Of a stretch of DNA of 64,000 nucleotides, positions 21,070-32,300 are shown one piece after another. This stretch comes from Amoebophrya sp. A120 (lineage: Eukaryota; Sar; Dinophyceae; Syndiniales; Amoebophryaceae), in the NCBI GenBank assembly GCA_905178155.1, contig CAJINV010000001.1, positions 10,658,311-10,722,310 of the forward strand, given 5' to 3'. The notes beneath the pieces are model-generated. The model saw nothing but the letters and a program-made list of their open reading frames with translations. It searched no databases and was not told where the DNA came from. Position numbers and translations under genes: made by a program. Within the stretch, counting starts at the first letter, position 1; every line of letters starts with the position of its first letter.

Positions 21070-23539
21070 CTTGTGTCTGTTGTCTCATGCAACGAAAGGG
21101 AGGGAAAAAGCCCCTGTTGCTTCAAGCCGATGCCTTGCTCCCGAGCCATTTTGTATACCTTGCAGCCAGATGTGTCACCGTCTTCGCCTACCTTCTTCGT
21201 CTATGCCTAACTCAACTCATACTCCTTCATCCTTTCGCATATTTCCGCTGCATGCTGGTGCAGCCACTGTTGGGTGTTTGGGAAGCGCAGGACATTCTCT
21301 GGATCGACGAGTCCCATGACCCCGGCACGGGAAAGGTGAACAACACGGCTCCAGAATTCGAGCAACAAGATCCGCGGGCCTCACGGCGCCATGGCTGTGC
21401 GCTTCTCTGAAGATCTGCTTGGCGCTTCGCAAATCCAAGGAAGCCAAAACCACTTGCTTCGCTTCCCAAAAGAATGAAACTAAGGCATGTATAAAGTGGT
21501 GGCAGCCGCCGCCGCCGGGGCGCCAGGCGCACGGAAGATCGTGGCGCGCCCGACCCGGCGCCAAGGGAGCGGGCGCTTTTGGCGCTGTGGCACGCCACGC
21601 CACGCCGCGCGGCGTAGGCGTCCGCGGAGAGGGCCCGGGCTGGCGCAGCTTCTTTTCCCCCGCGCCTACTTATTACCCGCGGAGCAGGCGCGGGACATGA
21701 AGCAAAGGGGCAAGCGCGGGGGGGGGCCCATCGCCAAGCAGCGGCAAAGCTGGCGCAGCCGGCCCGTTGTGCGTCGTGGCGTCCCTCGCCGCCTACTCGT
21801 CCCGGGCGAATTTCCCCCCCCGTGCCGCCGACTGAGATCATTCCCACCCGCTGGCCCAACTGGTTCTTGCGCCAGTGGCTCATCGTCTGCCTTTCGCTTG
21901 TGCACCACCGCCGGAGCGATGTTCTTCGACAACTTAGCCGCTTTCGTATTTTTCTTGACAACACCGTCGGCCGAGGAATGCTTTCGGCTGTCGGCCTGGA
22001 ATGTCAACGGTTTGTTTTTGATAGTCCCGCTCCTTCAAAAACTCCAGGAGGTCGCGCGCGGTGCCGTTGTAGATACTCCTTCGCTCGCCTTTCACGGCCG
22101 GCCTCCGCGCCACCTCGGAAAGCACGGCGACCGCGGCAATCGTCTGGCCCCTGTTGTGGCGGATCAGGAAGGGGATGCCGGGCCCACAACCTTGCGGCGG
22201 GCGCGCTCTCCCGGATCTCGTCCGGGGCGGGGATGGTTCTGCCGTCGCAAACGCGCAGCGTGAGCTGGCAGGCCGCCAGCACGCGGCCGCAATTCTGCCA
22301 CGTGCGCAGCCCCGCGCGCGCCCCTCTTTTCCTGCCTGCCTGCGCCCGTCTGCCGGTAGCCTTCCCCCACTGCCAACCCACCGCACGGCCGCGGCCCTGG
22401 TATACTTTCGGCCCGCCCCGCTTCGCCGTAGCACGATGGCCCGCGCGCGGGCCGAAGCGGCGCACATGCGCGAGGTGCTTGAGATCGCCGCAATTTCGTT
22501 AGATCCAGGATATTCTACTTGCAGAGCGGGAGGCGCACTTCGCCCGCCCGCAGGGCGGCTCGAGCCGGGCGCGCCACGACCCCCCCCCAACACATGGCAG
22601 AACGCTGCGAACGCGCGCGCGCTCTCGCCAATGCCTTGCGCGTCTTTGGTCGAGCCTGCGCGCGACCTCGATGATTTCGCTAAGCGTGGCGCTTTCGAGG
22701 CCGGCGAACCTGGCATCTCCGGCTTTCGCCCTGCTCTGAATGTGCTTGGCCGCCTCACGTTGGAGAGCGCGCCACTCTCCTTGCTCAGTGGTCTTCTGTA
22801 CGTCTTCCCAGTTCAGGCCGGCCAATTTGTAGAAACATTTGAAGCGGCAGCCGCGCCCCTCGTCAGGCGGGGGCCGCGCCGTGAGCACGGCGGCGCCCGA
22901 CGGACCCAAGCAGGGCGCTCAGCTGCGCCCACTCTTCGTTTGCCAAGGCGCCCCCGGGGTGGCCCGCGCCTTGGTGCGCGTTTGGCCGGGTAGCGTAGGG
23001 GGGGCTTGCCGCCCTGGAAGATCGAACCCGGCGACTTGCCCGCCTGCGCCGTAGTCGATTTGTCGCTAAAGGGACTGCTCCGAAACGTGCTGCACATCCT
23101 CCAGCAGACTCGTTCCCTTTAAGCCAAGACCTGCGGCGCCAAGCCGAACGCTAAGGGAGCGACCCGCGACCAAGGCGTCTCCGAAAGAAGACAACCCGCC
23201 GGGCCGTAGGGCTCCCCCACGCGCTGGCATTACCTTCGGCAACGTAACTCGCTCACCAACACACGCGCAGCCTCCCAGTCGCGGCGTCTGCCTGTGCCAG
23301 GGCCCCACGGCGCGAATTGCTAAAGGTTTCCAAATCAGGACGGACATCGAGTATGCCCATCAACCCGCGCACAGGAGATGCTCTTCTACGTAGAACACAC
23401 ACATGTGATGAAAAAGACCATGCGTCAGAGACGACTTGACACGGCAAGAAGAATGAGCGCCACTGCCCGCATTCTAGAAGACAATCTTGAAGAAATAGTG
23501 AGTGGCTCTGGTCGTTTTTCATTCTTCGAAACGGGTTCA
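21070..23539. other. GC-rich block with broken reading frames
   Basis: From about 21,390 to 23,360 the base composition is markedly GC-rich compared with both flanks, with many CG-rich runs. Open frames exist on both strands, but none has a convincing start and domain. Protein-like fragments appear on the minus strand in different frames: around 22,850-22,650 (FYKLAGLNWEDVQKTTEQGE), 22,170-22,020 (RGQTIAAVAVLSEVARR) and 22,000-21,850 (KNTKAAKLSKNIAPAVVHK). This pattern suggests a decayed coding element, perhaps a retroelement or transferred DNA. I see no terminal repeats. It lies between the two DOT1-like copies. Confidence 0.45.
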
Positions 23540-23589
23540 ATTTCTGCAGCGCGTCTCAAAAAACCAGAGCGAAATACTGCGCGCGCCAT

Positions 23590-24726
23590 TTACGAAGCGA
23601 AATCGTCTTCATTCAAAAGCCCGCGCTCAATGCCAACTGGAAGAGACTTGGCTACTGGGGGAGCATCTACCCTTGTCGCGTTTCTCTCCTCAAACGCGTA
23701 AAATCTCAGGTAGCTGTGATCAGACCAGGAAAACTTAGCGTCGTCCACAAACTTTTCTACGAGCAGCTTGCGACTGTCTTCCAGGCCAGGAGGCGGCTTT
23801 TTCGAAACCGTATGTAGGGAGAGCCTCCGCACCGAAATCAGATATCGCAGCTTCGGACACTCTTTCACCACTTTGGTGTGCAGCATGTCAAGGAGCTCGG
23901 GCGAAAAACACGCGCTACAGGTATAAATCAACGTCGCGTCAGAGAGGTTCGTCTGCAGAAAGTCTGCATGCCGAAATTCGAAGCTTTTTGTCCCATCCAG
24001 GAGTCGGCTCAAGGTCGCCCCTGACAAAGTTGTGTCGTTTCGCAAATGCGCCAACAGAGTCTCACCCCCTTCCAGCGCTCGCTCGTGGCGTGTCTTACTG
24101 TACTCGATGCCAACCGCTTTTTTGACATTGTAATTCAAATACGTCCGCATCACTGCGCGCCCAACGCCGGACCCTAAGTCGTAGAAAACGTCGCTGCCGT
24201 CGAGTTTGCCGACGTTTGCAAACAAGGTGTGAAGCCCCTCCGCAGTAATCTCGCCATACGTTGGACTACTGCCGCTCGTAGAAGTCTGCTTCAGCGCGTC
24301 TCGTTCCTTCATGGGTATTGTGCCCGCCCGCTTGGAGTAGGAAAGCGAAATGTAGTGCTCTACGAGATCCGAAAATCTAGTAGAGCTATCATTAGGTGCT
24401 GGATTCGTGTCGTTCTGTTGTTCGCTGCTCTGCTCCAAAGCCAAACCGTCTGCAGAGTGGCTACCGCTGTCACAAGTTGCATGGGTCAGACCACTTGCAT
24501 CCCGATAATCATACACGTGAGGTCGTAGAACAGGTTCCGGGCGCACTTTGCAAAAAGCGCCACCGCTGCGAACGTCGCTCTCGCTGTTAGTGGAATCTTC
24601 TGGATCGTGAGCGTGCCTTCGATGTACTGGTGTTGTACCAGCTTCGGAGCTCAATGTGCACAGACATGCCGCAAGTACTCCAAATAGAACGACACGCCCC
24701 ACCTTTCGAGCTGAAACCAGCGCCAT
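23590..24726 (-). CDS. DOT1-like methyltransferase with signal peptide (378 aa)
   Basis: A single exon starting at ATG 24726 (MALVSARKVGRV...). The N-terminus has the form of a signal peptide or anchor (VVLFGVLAACLCTLSSEAG), followed by about 65 polar residues with a few Cys. The methyltransferase domain contains TYGEITAEGLHTLF and motif I VFYDLGSGVGRAV, then AVGIEYSKTRHERA and SFEFRHADFL, which fit the SAM-binding order of DOT1-type lysine methyltransferases (known for histone H3K79). Family members are normally nuclear, so a secretory leader is unusual. Catalytic activity and destination are not shown by the sequence. The 3' 931 bp were copied to 18155-19085. Confidence 0.75.
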   Translation of the reverse strand: MALVSARKVGRVVLFGVLAACLCTLSSEAGTTPVHRRHAHDPEDSTNSESDVRSGGAFCKVRPEPVLRPHVYDYRDASGLTHATCDSGSHSADGLALEQSSEQQNDTNPAPNDSSTRFSDLVEHYISLSYSKRAGTIPMKERDALKQTSTSGSSPTYGEITAEGLHTLFANVGKLDGSDVFYDLGSGVGRAVMRTYLNYNVKKAVGIEYSKTRHERALEGGETLLAHLRNDTTLSGATLSRLLDGTKSFEFRHADFLQTNLSDATLIYTCSACFSPELLDMLHTKVVKECPKLRYLISVRRLSLHTVSKKPPPGLEDSRKLLVEKFVDDAKFSWSDHSYLRFYAFEERNATRVDAPPVAKSLPVGIERGLLNEDDFAS

Positions 24727-25217
24727 ACTTTTTTCGAAATCGAGATACTTCACGAGAGAGAAGACCCACAGATCGACATGAAAACAAAAAACAGGCTCAT
24801 TCTTTTCTTGGAAATCTCTTCAGGAAGCTAGCAGCTGAAAGAACGGTTATGCATCTATTGGTCTCAGCGAATAAGTTACAACTCAACAGCCGGCGACACA
24901 TTGCAAAAGGAGCCCGACTACGGCGTCCTGATCAAAGCTTCTATGTATAAAGGATCGGATGAGGCGGAACCGCCTTGAACAAAAGCATATTTGCACGTCA
25001 CAGATGAACTCGGGATGGATACCTCGATCAAAAAGTAGGATCTACGCTTTCTGTGCTTGTTCTTAGAACTTTGCCATACTGCCTGGGAGAAATCACCCGG
25101 AAGAACGCAATATCGGTTCCAAGGTTTCTAGCGTCAGCACTCATTTCCTTTGCTTGGCAGTTGTCCTTGCAAACATCAGAAGGAAAACAGTTCAGCTAGT
25201 ACAGATCCTAAGTTCCG
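24727..25217. other. Intergenic spacer
   Basis: Nothing recognisable is seen between the DOT1-like and myosin-like genes. Confidence 0.4.
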
Positions 25218-28200
25218 TCACCGCCACGGCTCCGCAAACTTCCGTCTTTCGTAGTCCAACTCTAGATCGACGGGCTGGATGGTTTCCAGCGACGAAGGCA
25301 CTGGATGCTTCTGCTGGCTCAGCACGGTTTGCAAGTACTCTTTCACCACGGCCAGCTCCTTCGATTGGTCCCGTCTCGCCAAAACCGTGTCTGCAAACGG
25401 CAGCAACGCTTTGGTGATGCGGCTCAGCCGATCCAAGTGCGTTTCCAATGTCTGCTGCTTTCGCAGGTAGACTTCCCGCTCCTCAGTGCTCACCTCGCTC
25501 TTCAGCTCCTTCAGTTGCCGTCTCTTCTCGTGCAAAAGCTGCTGCAATTCCTCGGTCTTTTCCCTTGCGGCGTCCCGCTCGGCCAGCGTTTGCACAAACA
25601 CCTCGTCTTGCATCAGCTCGTCGGGTGGCTCGCCTGCTTTTAAGTTGCCCGTCATGGCGGTTCCACTTGCGCGCTGGCTCGCCACACTGGAGGAGTGGGA
25701 AAGTTTTCGCAGAGGAATAGCGTTGTACGCTCCGTCAGAACGGGGTGTAGCAGTGTTGTCAACCACAAAGCTAGTCGATTCAGACTTGCTTTCGGCCTTA
25801 GGTGCAGCTTCTCGCGCGGCACTGCCCACAATGCCGTCCACGCTTGCCGGCAGCAGCTCTTTCCTCTCGCTACTCCGAGCATTTGATGACGCTCCCGCCC
25901 CGGCGGCAGAAGTAGAGCTTGCACTCCCACCCCCGGCTTCGCTCCCCACTGGTGCTCCTGCCGCGCCCAAGCTTGGTAGAAAGAAGTCCCACTCGGGCGG
26001 GATCCCGTACCCCCGATACCGGGCCAGCATGCCAAATGTTTGGGCGCATCGTCGCACCTCCGGCCAGCGGATGCGCTGTGCGTAGCAGTAGCTGAGCAAT
26101 GCCTGCATTCGCGTGATGTCCCCACGGTCGGTGGCGGTGATAATGTCGTTCTTCAGCGCCCGCAGCTCGCGTTTCTCGTTCGCGGCTCGCATCCACCGTT
26201 GTGCGCGACGCAGAAAAGTATCCTCTTCCGCGGACAAAGGTTTCGTGGACACTTGGCTTTTGCTCGATTGCCGACTGCGACTGGCTCGCGGCGAGGATGA
26301 TGACGAGCTTCTTCGCGCTCCAACAACCCCCGCGACCTGCTTCCCGGAAGATAGTGACACACCGCGGGGCGACGAACCTTTACTCGAAGTTCTGACGGGA
26401 GCCGTCAGGTTCCCACTCAGCCCGAAATCCAGCAGCTGTCGATCAATGATCTGTGGCACGAGCAGCCGGCCGGAGTGTCCGTCGTTCGCACGCAGGCACA
26501 AGACGTAGAAAGTTGTCACGGCTCCTGCGAGCGCGTGGACCCGGTCGATGTCGTCCTCGAGCGTGTCAATCGTGTAGCTGAAATCCGGTAGGAGAGTGTC
26601 CTCGATCCACAGGGGGGAAGACTCGTGTTCCAGGCGAAGCAAAAGTTCCCTCTCGGCTTTGTAGACTCGCGTCGCCCCGTCCACGTGCTGAATTTTCTGC
26701 TCTACGGAAGCAGTTCTTCCCGCATTTTTCAGAAACGCGACGGCCTTGTCGTAAGCCGCAGCGCAAACCTGCATGATCTTGGCATCCCCCGGTGATCGCA
26801 GATTCGCCAGGACCGCGTCCGCGCGGAGGTTCTGGAACAGACCCTGGATGCTCGGCGCCGCTGCACCAGATCCACCTGCATTGTAAAACCGACCGAGATT
26901 TCCCCCGTCGACGAGGGTCACCGTGGTCGTGCCGGCCTTTTTCACTTTTACTCCGATCTGGTCTGCCAGATGCGCATTCACTTTCTCCAACACGTGCTGC
27001 ACGACAGAGGAGTACACGTTTTCGCACAGCAACCGCACCTCTTGCCGCCAGTTTACCAACGCGGGACTATTTGCGTCGCTTATGTCCGCCGGTGGGGCTA
27101 AGACCTCGATGAATTTGGAGACGTCGGACACCCCGGCAGGCAGCGTCTCTTTATTCAATTTCTCGACCGGAATCTGGTTTGTCAACGCCTCCACGTAGCA
27201 CTCGTGCAGGTTCTCCCACGTTTCCTGGTCCATGTGCTCCCCCTCGTCGTGAATGCGGTCCAGCAACCCCGACAGCCACAGGATCAGGTCCAATCTGCGG
27301 AAGACCAAGTCCTTGTCTAGCTTGAAGATGTCGAACAAAATCAGCGTCTCGTCGAGCAGCGGGCGGTCGACGCTGTCGCTGCGGAAGTGGTCCCCCCCGA
27401 GGACGCGGGGGAAGCTCGTGTGCTCGGCGTCCACGAAGGGCGCCTCGTTGAACTCCAGCCAGACCAGGTAGTGGTAGAAAATGTCGAACGTGCGGCGCGT
27501 CCGGTCTTCGGCATGGTCGAGGTGGAGCAAGGTGTCCTCCATTGTCAAGTTCCGGATTTGAAAACTCGCAGCCGTCGCCTGGTTTTTCTCCAAAGTCAGA
27601 CCGCTCAGTTCCAATTCGATCTCCGCCTCGGTCGCCAGCGCGGGCGCCGGATCGCGCGACGAGGAGTCCGGACCGACAAGACCATCGGTCTCCGACCCGG
27701 GACTGGCGGCGTCCGCGCGGTTGCGCACACCGACAAAGTGCTGCAGAAGCGTGTGCGCGTCCGCCACGAGATCGGTACCCGCGAGGAACGCGGCGGTTTT
27801 TGCAAACGCAAAAGAAGCGCCGCCGCCGGGGCCGGGGGTGAGGAAGAAAATGCACTTGGGATCACTAGGCTTGATAGAAGAAGTTGTACTTGTTTTATTC
27901 GTATCAAATACGACCTGGTTGCGCAAACTGAAGAGGTGCGGGGGGAGGTTCTTTGTCGTGCTGCTGTCCTTCTTGTACTTCTCCGCCACTTCGGACGTGT
28001 ACAACTCCCTCCTGCGTCGGTTCGGGTTCACCTGCAGAAGAATGCGCGGCCCGGCTTTGGTAAAAAGCAACCCCTTTGCGAAGCGGTCGATCAGCCCTTC
28101 CCGGATTTTGGCGATGGAAGTGCCCTTGGTCTTCTCGTCGCTCCAATCTGCCACATCGTGCGAGCTGTGGATTGCGTTTTTTTGATCACATTTGGCGATC

Positions 28201-28492
28201 AAAAACAAATGCCGAAGCACTATGCCGATGAACGGCAATCCAAATCATACTTACAGTGATGAATCTACTAGAATTACTATCATGCGCTTCCAATTTAGTA
28301 CCTGCTCGATTTTCCCGCCGGCTTCGGATAGCACGTCGTTGCGACTTTACCGGCTGCCAGCACTACTCGGGTTGCGTCGGAGTTCGTAGCTGCAAGTTCC
28401 ACACTGCCGTCGCTTTGCACAGCCTTTACGGAAAAAGGCTGAATTTGCCCGGGGGACAGCGTGTCGGACCACACGCGCGAGTTGACTTCCAT
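25218..28492 (-). CDS. Highly divergent myosin-like motor with degenerate nucleotide-binding motifs (1045 aa)
   Basis: Exons 28492-28302 and 28164-25218 join across a 137-bp GT-AG intron (GAGCAG|GTACTA ... CACAG|CTCGCA), total 3138 nt. Exon 1 resembles the SH3-like myosin N-terminus (SRVWSDT...). The motor framework is recognisable: LLFTKAGPRILLQVNPNRR, YTSEVAEKYKK, LPPHLFSLRNQVV, then RRTFDIFYHYLV and, near 620-660, FYVLCLRANDGHSGRLLVPQ. The P-loop position reads GPGGGASF (about 175-182) instead of GESGAGKT, no NxNSSRFG switch I is found, and switch II reads DGGNLGRF (about 483-490) instead of DIxGFE. A helical neck, a Ser/Ala-rich linker and a C-terminal coiled coil (AREKTEELQQLLHEKRRQLK) follow. 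I infer a myosin-derived protein that has probably lost ATPase function. Confidence 0.7.
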
Positions 28493-29328
28493 TTTGATGC
28501 TTTTGTTTTTTTAGTTTTAACGTTTCTTGGGCAACGTGGTGACACTATTAAGGGCGATGCTGTTCACGATTCATCTCATCACGACCAGAAACTTGCGTCC
28601 GCGCGCTTGAACAATGTTTGCGCGAAGCGTAAGACACTCAGAATAGCATCGGATCTCGGACCTCTACCCGATACAGAAAACTCGCGCTCCTTTCACGAAA
28701 CGATGACGAGAACACCTGGTCGTTCTTCACACGACGAATCCTCTTGCGAATCGAAACGAAACAAGAATGGAAAACAGGACGACGACACCACCAAGCTGTC
28801 GGTTTGGTTGTCTTTCAATTTCTGGGCGACCTCATGCTAAAGAAACATAGTACCTTTCCCGTATTGGTGTTTAACATGTGGAGATATTGTCAGTGATGCC
28901 CTGTATTCATTGACATGAGTGACCTCGATGAAACTCTTTTTCTCTACTCCACTAATGTGGGCTGTAACTGTAAGTCGTGCATAAAACTAAATTTTCATAA
29001 TTCAACACGCTAATCATACAAAGAAGACTCATGATGACCTTCACGGCTTTTTTCTGTCTCTATGCCAAATTGGAAGATTCCAGAGAGAGTAAACGTGATG
29101 TCTGACAATCATGAAATAATGCAAAATCGACTGTATATGCTGACTTTTAAACTTTTGCTTCAAATCTGTGACATTTCTATTCTATTTTCCCGATTTTTTA
29201 CTGCAACATCATACATCTTTCTGATAAATTCGTTTTCTTTGCGGCAGGTGCAAGATACGCGATCACTCCAACACACAAGACGACATCAACCGAAACTACA
29301 CCAACAAATCAAACAAACTCGAACTTTT
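28493..29328. other. Intergenic spacer
   Basis: AT-rich spacer between the myosin-like gene and the kinase gene. No gene, introner or RNA is seen. Confidence 0.4.
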
Positions 29329-32300
29329 TCACGCACTCGCGCCCGCATCCACCTTGCAGTTGATGACGTGCTTGCGGTACAGCGTGCGCATGCCCGGGTA
29401 GCGGTAGTCGGCCTTGGAGGCTTCCTCGAACAGACTGTGGTTCCCGAACTGGATCTGCTCCTCCGGGATGTGCAGCAGGCAGTTCGTGATCCGCTTTGCC
29501 GTGGTGTAGATGCTTTCCGCCGGGCGGGCTTTCGAGCCGGGCAGCTGGTCCTTGGCCTTCTTCGCGCCGGTCTTCTCGTCCGTGCGGCTGGTCTCCAGCA
29601 AGATTTTCCCCGACTTTTCGTCTTCGACCACCAGCAACACGACCTCCACCACGCGCTCCAGCACCTCGCCGTTGTACTGCAGGTGGCACTCGCCGCGGGC
29701 CACCTCCTGCGCGACCTCGAACAGGGTCTTCGCGCCGTTGGCGCCGAAGGACTTGGGGTCCAACTTCGCGTCCTCCAGCTGCAGCTTGAGCCCGTCCTCG
29801 TCGATCTTCAGGTTCGACGCGACCAGGGAGGACACCTCGTCCGTGGCCTTCTTGCCCGCGATCTTGATTTTCTTCTTGGTGATCTCCTTCGCCGTCATCC
29901 ACTGCCACGTCTTCACCTCGTCCTTGTTCCCCTTGGTCATGTATACATTGCAAATATGTCTGGGTCTGGAAGATTGCAACTTGTCATGCTAAATCCGAAG
30001 CATGCAAAAATTTGTATTGCATGAGCGCCAAAAGCTGTCCACTTTCGACCAAGTTGGGACGGAGTTTCCCATGCAGGACAGGCATGACAGAGACCTCGCA
30101 GAGTCTGTCATGCTAGGTCCCGCATTTCAGACCTCAACCTCATGGGTCATGGAAAAGATGCATGACAAGTTCGTACTCTTCCAGACCCAGACACATTTGC
30201 AATCCATATCATGAAGCTGTCCCACTTCTGGCCGCCGACCGCGGCCAGGTCCGACGGCTTCATCGCGTGCGCCTGCAGGTGCCCCTCCACGATGTGCTTC
30301 CGGTACACGGTGATATGGATGTGTCAGAGTTGAAATCGACAAAGTTGAAATAATTTGCCATGCATAAAATGGATGCCAATTGGAACCCAGTTTCCAAGTG
30401 GCGCAAGACAAATTTCGGTGGTCCCTAAATCCACTCTGTCATGCTGTTTAGGCAAAGAAGAGCGATTTCCTCATGTTACTTTAGCAGCTCGAGCTGTAGC
30501 CCCAAACAGGCTTACAATCGGCCTCACTTGCCTGCTCTGCAACACACGTGCCTCCGGTCATGCATTTTATGCATTACAAATTATTTCAACTTTGACAATT
30601 TCAAACCTGACGCTTCCATAGGTGACCACGCCCGGGTAGGACGGGCTGTCCTCCTTCACCTCCACGATCTCCTTCTCGCCGTAGTTGAAGGTCACCTTCG
30701 ACTTCTATTGCAGTGAAAAGTGCCCCCCACCCCTGAAATTGCAAAAATTTGTGATGCGAAGTTTCCAAATGAAAACTTTTTGTCATGAAAGGAGTATGAA
30801 TCTTTCTGATGCAGATTCTAGGCGTGTATCGCATCGCTTGCATGACAAGCGCCGCTCTTGCTGGGGTCTTTGGCAACACAAATTTTTGCTATTCACGATT
30901 GGACACCTGTGATGCTGATACATGCAAGACGGCGAATGTTTCATTTGGAAAGGTTTGCAATACAAATGCTCCCAACGATTCGGGGGTGGGGGCATTTTTC
31001 ATTGTAATAACTTCTCCATGTGCAGCCGCTCCGCCAGGATCCGCTCCGCGGTCGCCTTCACATTCTCGTTGGGCCGCTGCTTCGCACCCGGCAACCGGTA
31101 GGTGTCGTACTCGCGCCCGTCGGCCAGCTTCTCCTTGGCCTCGATCAGCGTTTGCTGCCCGTCCTTCCCGTTCTTCACGCGGAGCAGCACCAGCTCGACC
31201 ACGCGAACGATCTTCCGGGAGGAAAATATGCATTGCAAATATGTCTGGGTCTGAAAACATGGAACTTGTAATGCTGGTAAAATCTGTATTGTATGTCTAA
31301 CAAAAAAGACGCCCTCTTAGGTCATACAAAAGCGCAGTTTTTCATGCGGACTGAGCATGAAAGAGCGTTCTGCAAACTTGTCATGCTTGGCTACATTGGA
31401 AAATATTTCAGTCATCCACAGTTCAGCATCACAAGTTTCCAGACCAAGACATGTTTGCATTTGATAGAAAACCCGCCCGTGCAATCGTGCATCAAAGAAC
31501 ACTCGCCCGCGGTGATCTCCGCGCACAGTTCGCCGAGCGTCTTCGCCTTCCCCGTCCCGTAGTTGGATGTCTTGATGTTGGCCTGTTGTAGGAAGAAGAT
31601 GGGTCTTCAGTTGTAAGAACAAGTAAAGATGTTCTTGTTGCAACAAGAAGCCGGCATCAAAAACAAAAGAACTCCACCTTTCATGGTAAGTCAGTACTTA
31701 CCTTCTGCAAATGCGCTTCCAACGTCTTCGGCGTCCACACGAACTGTTTCGCCTTTTTGTTGCCGCTCTGGTCGGTCCCGGAGACTTCGTACAGTGCCTT
31801 CGGGTATCAAATGCAAAAATGTCTGGGTCTGGAAACTTGTAATGCTGCGTTGGGAATAGTGAGTGCTCTGCAATTCACGGCCAAGCATGAGAAATATCTG
31901 CGCTCCTTTGTGTTGCGTTTTCCGCATGACAAACTGCGTTTTTGCATGACAGGAAAAGTGGTCCCTTCTTGGACACGCATCACAAACTTTTTGGTCATGC
32001 CAGACAAGCATGACAAATCTCGCAATCTTCCAGACCCAGACATTTTTGCATTTGATATCGCGTCCTTGGCCTCGAACCAGGTGTACTGGATAACTTCGCC
32101 GGCGCGCAGACCCTCGGCCTTGAAGTCCACCACCTCGAACACTTTTTTCTGTTGGTTTTTGTTCGCGTAGACCTGCGCCATCTCCTTTCGGCGCAGCGCC
32201 ATCGCCTGCGGCACCTGCTCGCGGCCCACCGCCTCCACTTCGCCCTTGCTGGCGGTCTCCTGCTCCGCCGCCGGTTCGGCGGGCTGCTCCTGGACCGCAA

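Noticed and set aside
21227-22758. Several long overlapping ORFs in the GC-rich block
   Set aside because: High GC removes stops on both strands; no single frame is protein-like throughout.
27387-28259. Plus-strand frame over the myosin-like gene
   Set aside because: No domain; the minus frame carries recognisable motor motifs over more than 1000 residues.
29942-30208. AT-AC (U12-type) splicing of introners
   Set aside because: One copy can be cut as AT...AC by choosing an offset within the TSD, but other copies (for example TSD GAAAA or CTTTG) cannot, so it is not a general rule.
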